Assembly (NCBI GenBank): GCA_035540955.1
Contig: DATLFP010000214.1
Span: 1-15,261 of the forward strand
Length of the DNA stretch: 15,261 nt
Direction of reading: 5' to 3'
Origin: DATLFP01 sp035540955
GTDB taxonomy: Bacteria; Actinomycetota; Acidimicrobiia; Acidimicrobiales; CADCSY01
In this document: one piece after another, positions 13,782-15,261 of the stretch
Layout of the letters: each line of letters starts with the position of its first letter
Position numbering within the stretch: position 1 is the first letter of the stretch
The notes under the pieces: model-generated
The model's input: only the letters and a program-made list of their open reading frames with translations
What the model was told of the DNA's origin: nothing
The model's database searches: none
Position numbers and translations under genes: made by a program

Positions 13782-14270
13782 TCACTCGACGAACGTGACG
13801 GCCTCGGCCATCACGTCGACACCATCGGGATCGAAGACCGACTCGGCACCGACGACCGCACCGGCGGCGTTGGTCACGGCGGCGGCCAGGCGGTACACGG
13901 GGTTGGAGACGGTGATGCGGGCGGTCACGACGACGGTGTCGCCTGCGACCGCGTGGGTGAGGGGCACCTCGTCGCCGAAGCGGTCGCGCGCCACCACGGT
14001 GACGTCCTCGGGCGCGACGCCGGCGGCGGCGGCCACCTCCGCCATCCACGCCTGCACCTGCGCCTCGGTGCGGCGCCGGTCGTTGCCTCCCTCGACCGGG
14101 TCGTAGTCGACGTGGGAGGCGTAGCGGGTGGCCGTCCGGACGCTCGACGCGAGATCGAGGTGGGTCCACACGACCTGGACGATCGTGACGACGCCCATCC
14201 CCAGGAGGAGCAGGATGCAGATGGCCACGGGCGTCTCGACCAGGCTCGACCCGCGCTCGTTGCCGCGCAT
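13782..14270 (-). CDS. TadE-like pilus protein (second copy)
   Basis: This 162-residue protein starts MRGNERGSSLVETPVAICIL, the TadE-like pattern of a short basic, Gly-containing leader, then Val-Glu and a single hydrophobic helix (about 13-36). The remainder is extracytoplasmic and includes DLASSVRTATRYASHVDYDP and a mostly beta C-terminal half (DTVVVTARITVSNPVYRLAAAV). TadE and TadF proteins are pseudopilins processed like the Flp pilin and needed for pilus biogenesis. The usual Leu-Pro in the helix is missing (TPVAICILLLLG). The ATG at 14270 shares one base with the stop of the upstream TadE-like gene (TGATG). A GTG immediately before it (14273) is an equally possible start. CpaB follows after 13 bases, the widest gap of the operon. 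Confidence 0.85.
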   Translation of the reverse strand: MRGNERGSSLVETPVAICILLLLGMGVVTIVQVVWTHLDLASSVRTATRYASHVDYDPVEGGNDRRRTEAQVQAWMAEVAAAAGVAPEDVTVVARDRFGDEVPLTHAVAGDTVVVTARITVSNPVYRLAAAVTNAAGAVVGAESVFDPDGVDVMAEAVTFVE

Positions 14271-14665
14271 CACTCGGCCCTCGCCTTGGCCGTGGTCTCG
14301 AACGTGAGGTCGCTGTTGCCGAGCAGTGCGCCGAAGGCCCGGAAGAGGACGGGCAGGTCGGCCGAGACGGTGACCGACACGACATCGTTGGTCCGCTCCG
14401 GAACGACGACCTCGACGTCGTTCACCTCGAAGCTGGCGCGGTCGCGCACGTAGGCCTCGACCTCCTCGGCGTCGGGGTACTGCGCCGGGCAGCAGGCGGG
14501 GATCGACGCGAAGCGGACCCCATCGCGGGCGGCGCCGGTGACCGACGAGCGCACCGTCATCATCCAGAGCATCGAGAAGACGGCGCCGACGACGAGCACG
14601 AGGAGGGGCAGGACGAGGCTGAACTCGACGAGCGCAGCGCCCCGCTGATCGCGCAGCGCCTTCAT
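14270..14665 (-). CDS. TadE-like pilus protein (first copy)
   Basis: This 131-residue protein begins MKALRDQRGAALVEFSLVLP, a textbook TadE-like N-terminus: a short charged leader, Gly-Ala, Val-Glu-Phe and a hydrophobic helix (about 10-34, LVLPLLVLVVGAVFSMLWMM). The extracytoplasmic part contains SSVTGAARDGVRFASI, a vicinal cysteine pair (PACCPAQYP) and a beta-rich end (NDVVSVTVSADLPVLFRAF). It is likely a minor pseudopilin of the Tad pilus, cleaved by a prepilin peptidase encoded elsewhere. The ATG at 14665 overlaps the stop of the preceding gene (ATGA), and its own stop overlaps the second TadE-like start. The open frame extends upstream, but that stretch lies in the preceding gene and has no TadE character. 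Confidence 0.88.
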   Translation of the reverse strand: MKALRDQRGAALVEFSLVLPLLVLVVGAVFSMLWMMTVRSSVTGAARDGVRFASIPACCPAQYPDAEEVEAYVRDRASFEVNDVEVVVPERTNDVVSVTVSADLPVLFRAFGALLGNSDLTFETTAKARAE

Positions 14666-15261
14666 CGCACCAACCGCGCCTTGTAGAGCCCGGGGGTGCT
14701 GAGCACCGCGACCGGGTCGATGGGCTGGAGCCGGTAGGAGTCGCCGTCGCGCACCACGAGCGCGGGGAGGACGTCGAGGGCGGGGACATAAGTGGTGTCG
14801 GTGACGAGGTGCGGGTCGAGGAGCGGCCACACCTCGGGCCCGTACACGTCCTCGAGCGGCAGGGGCCGCAGCCCGCCGATGATCCAGACCGGGTCGCCGG
14901 TGCCGGCGTGGTAGCCGAGCACCTGGTCGATGGTGGGGGTCGATCCCGGCGGCGGGTCGGTGGCGTCGCGCACGTCCTGGAGGAACGGTCCGAACAGCCG
15001 GCCGGTGTCGATGGGGTCGTCGGGCACCGTGCAGGTCTCGCCGGTGGTCTCATAGGCCTCGCACACCGCCGCCGACAGCTCGCCGTCGAGCGCCTCGAGG
15101 GCGTCGAGCACGTCGTCGCGCACCTCGGCGGCGTCGCGGTGCAGCACGCCGCCGTCGACGACGATGTCCTCGGCATCGGGCATGCGGACCGAGGGCAGCA
15201 CGATGGCGCTCTTGATGACCCGCCGGGCCGTCGCCGCGGCGGCCACCTCGAAGGTGAACGG
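14662..15261 (-). CDS. Unrecognised protein at the head of the visible Tad operon, 5' end beyond the window
   Basis: The last 199 residues are visible, and the frame stays open to the right edge (PFTFEVAAAATARRVIKSAI), so the protein is probably longer. A GTG at 15246 could be a start but has no good ribosome site. I see no membrane helix in the visible part. It is acidic, rich in Asp and Pro, and contains two cysteines (AAVCEAY and GETCTVPDD) that could form a disulfide. It ends in a mostly beta-like segment (DSYRLQPIDPVAVLSTPG). The ATGA overlap with the first TadE-like gene puts it in the Tad operon. A TadG-like or other extracellular pilus-associated protein is plausible from position alone. 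I do not recognise the family. Confidence 0.7.
   Translation of the reverse strand, partial: PFTFEVAAAATARRVIKSAIVLPSVRMPDAEDIVVDGGVLHRDAAEVRDDVLDALEALDGELSAAVCEAYETTGETCTVPDDPIDTGRLFGPFLQDVRDATDPPPGSTPTIDQVLGYHAGTGDPVWIIGGLRPLPLEDVYGPEVWPLLDPHLVTDTTYVPALDVLPALVVRDGDSYRLQPIDPVAVLSTPGLYKARLVR

Noticed and set aside
12374..13798. A 474-codon plus-strand frame
   Set aside because: It is antisense to tadZ and cpaB, which have clear families; its product is His/Gly/Asp-rich noise.

Overview
The window is very GC-rich (about 70 % by eye) and has gene dialect typical of a high-GC actinobacterium: GTG starts, 4-base stop/start overlaps, apparently leaderless promoters, and Tad pilus genes of the Gram-positive type. 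The phylum is fairly secure. A lineage such as Acidimicrobiia is only a guess from the general style of the proteins.

Left edge (1-1070, minus): the 5' part of proA (gamma-glutamyl phosphate reductase, proline synthesis) runs off the window. A 73-base divergent spacer with nested inverted repeats separates it from a plus-strand run of six genes (1144-8422). The first three genes overlap by 4 bases at each junction: a TerB-like/CbxX-type AAA+ ATPase, a membrane-anchored protein that resembles a periplasmic solute-binding protein, and a lipoprotein that fuses a solute-binding domain to a von Willebrand A domain with a complete MIDAS. No ABC permease or ATPase accompanies them. They look like an uncharacterised cell-envelope system rather than a transporter. 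A two-helix membrane protein with a long helical tail, a MurJ/MviN lipid II flippase homologue and a PspA/IM30 membrane-stress protein follow. Putative -10 elements (TANNNT) lie immediately before the coiled-coil gene and before pspA. The run is therefore probably one functional neighbourhood with internal promoters.

A perfect 19-bp hairpin (8432-8482) sits between the convergent pspA and tadC genes and probably terminates transcription from both sides. From there to the right edge (8490-15261, minus) lies a Tad/type IVc (Flp-type) pilus operon. In transcription order it holds an unrecognised secreted-type protein cut by the window edge, two TadE-like pseudopilins, CpaB, TadZ/CpaE, the TadA/CpaF ATPase, TadB and TadC. 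Junctions are overlapping or nearly so, except for 13 bases before cpaB. TadA powers assembly, TadB and TadC form the inner-membrane platform, TadZ is the P-loop localisation factor, CpaB is an extracytoplasmic assembly protein, and the TadE-like proteins are minor subunits. The major Flp pilin and the prepilin peptidase are not in the window.

No tRNA, rRNA, CRISPR array, insertion sequence or phage gene was seen. Coding density is very high, with no gene-free stretch above about 75 bases.
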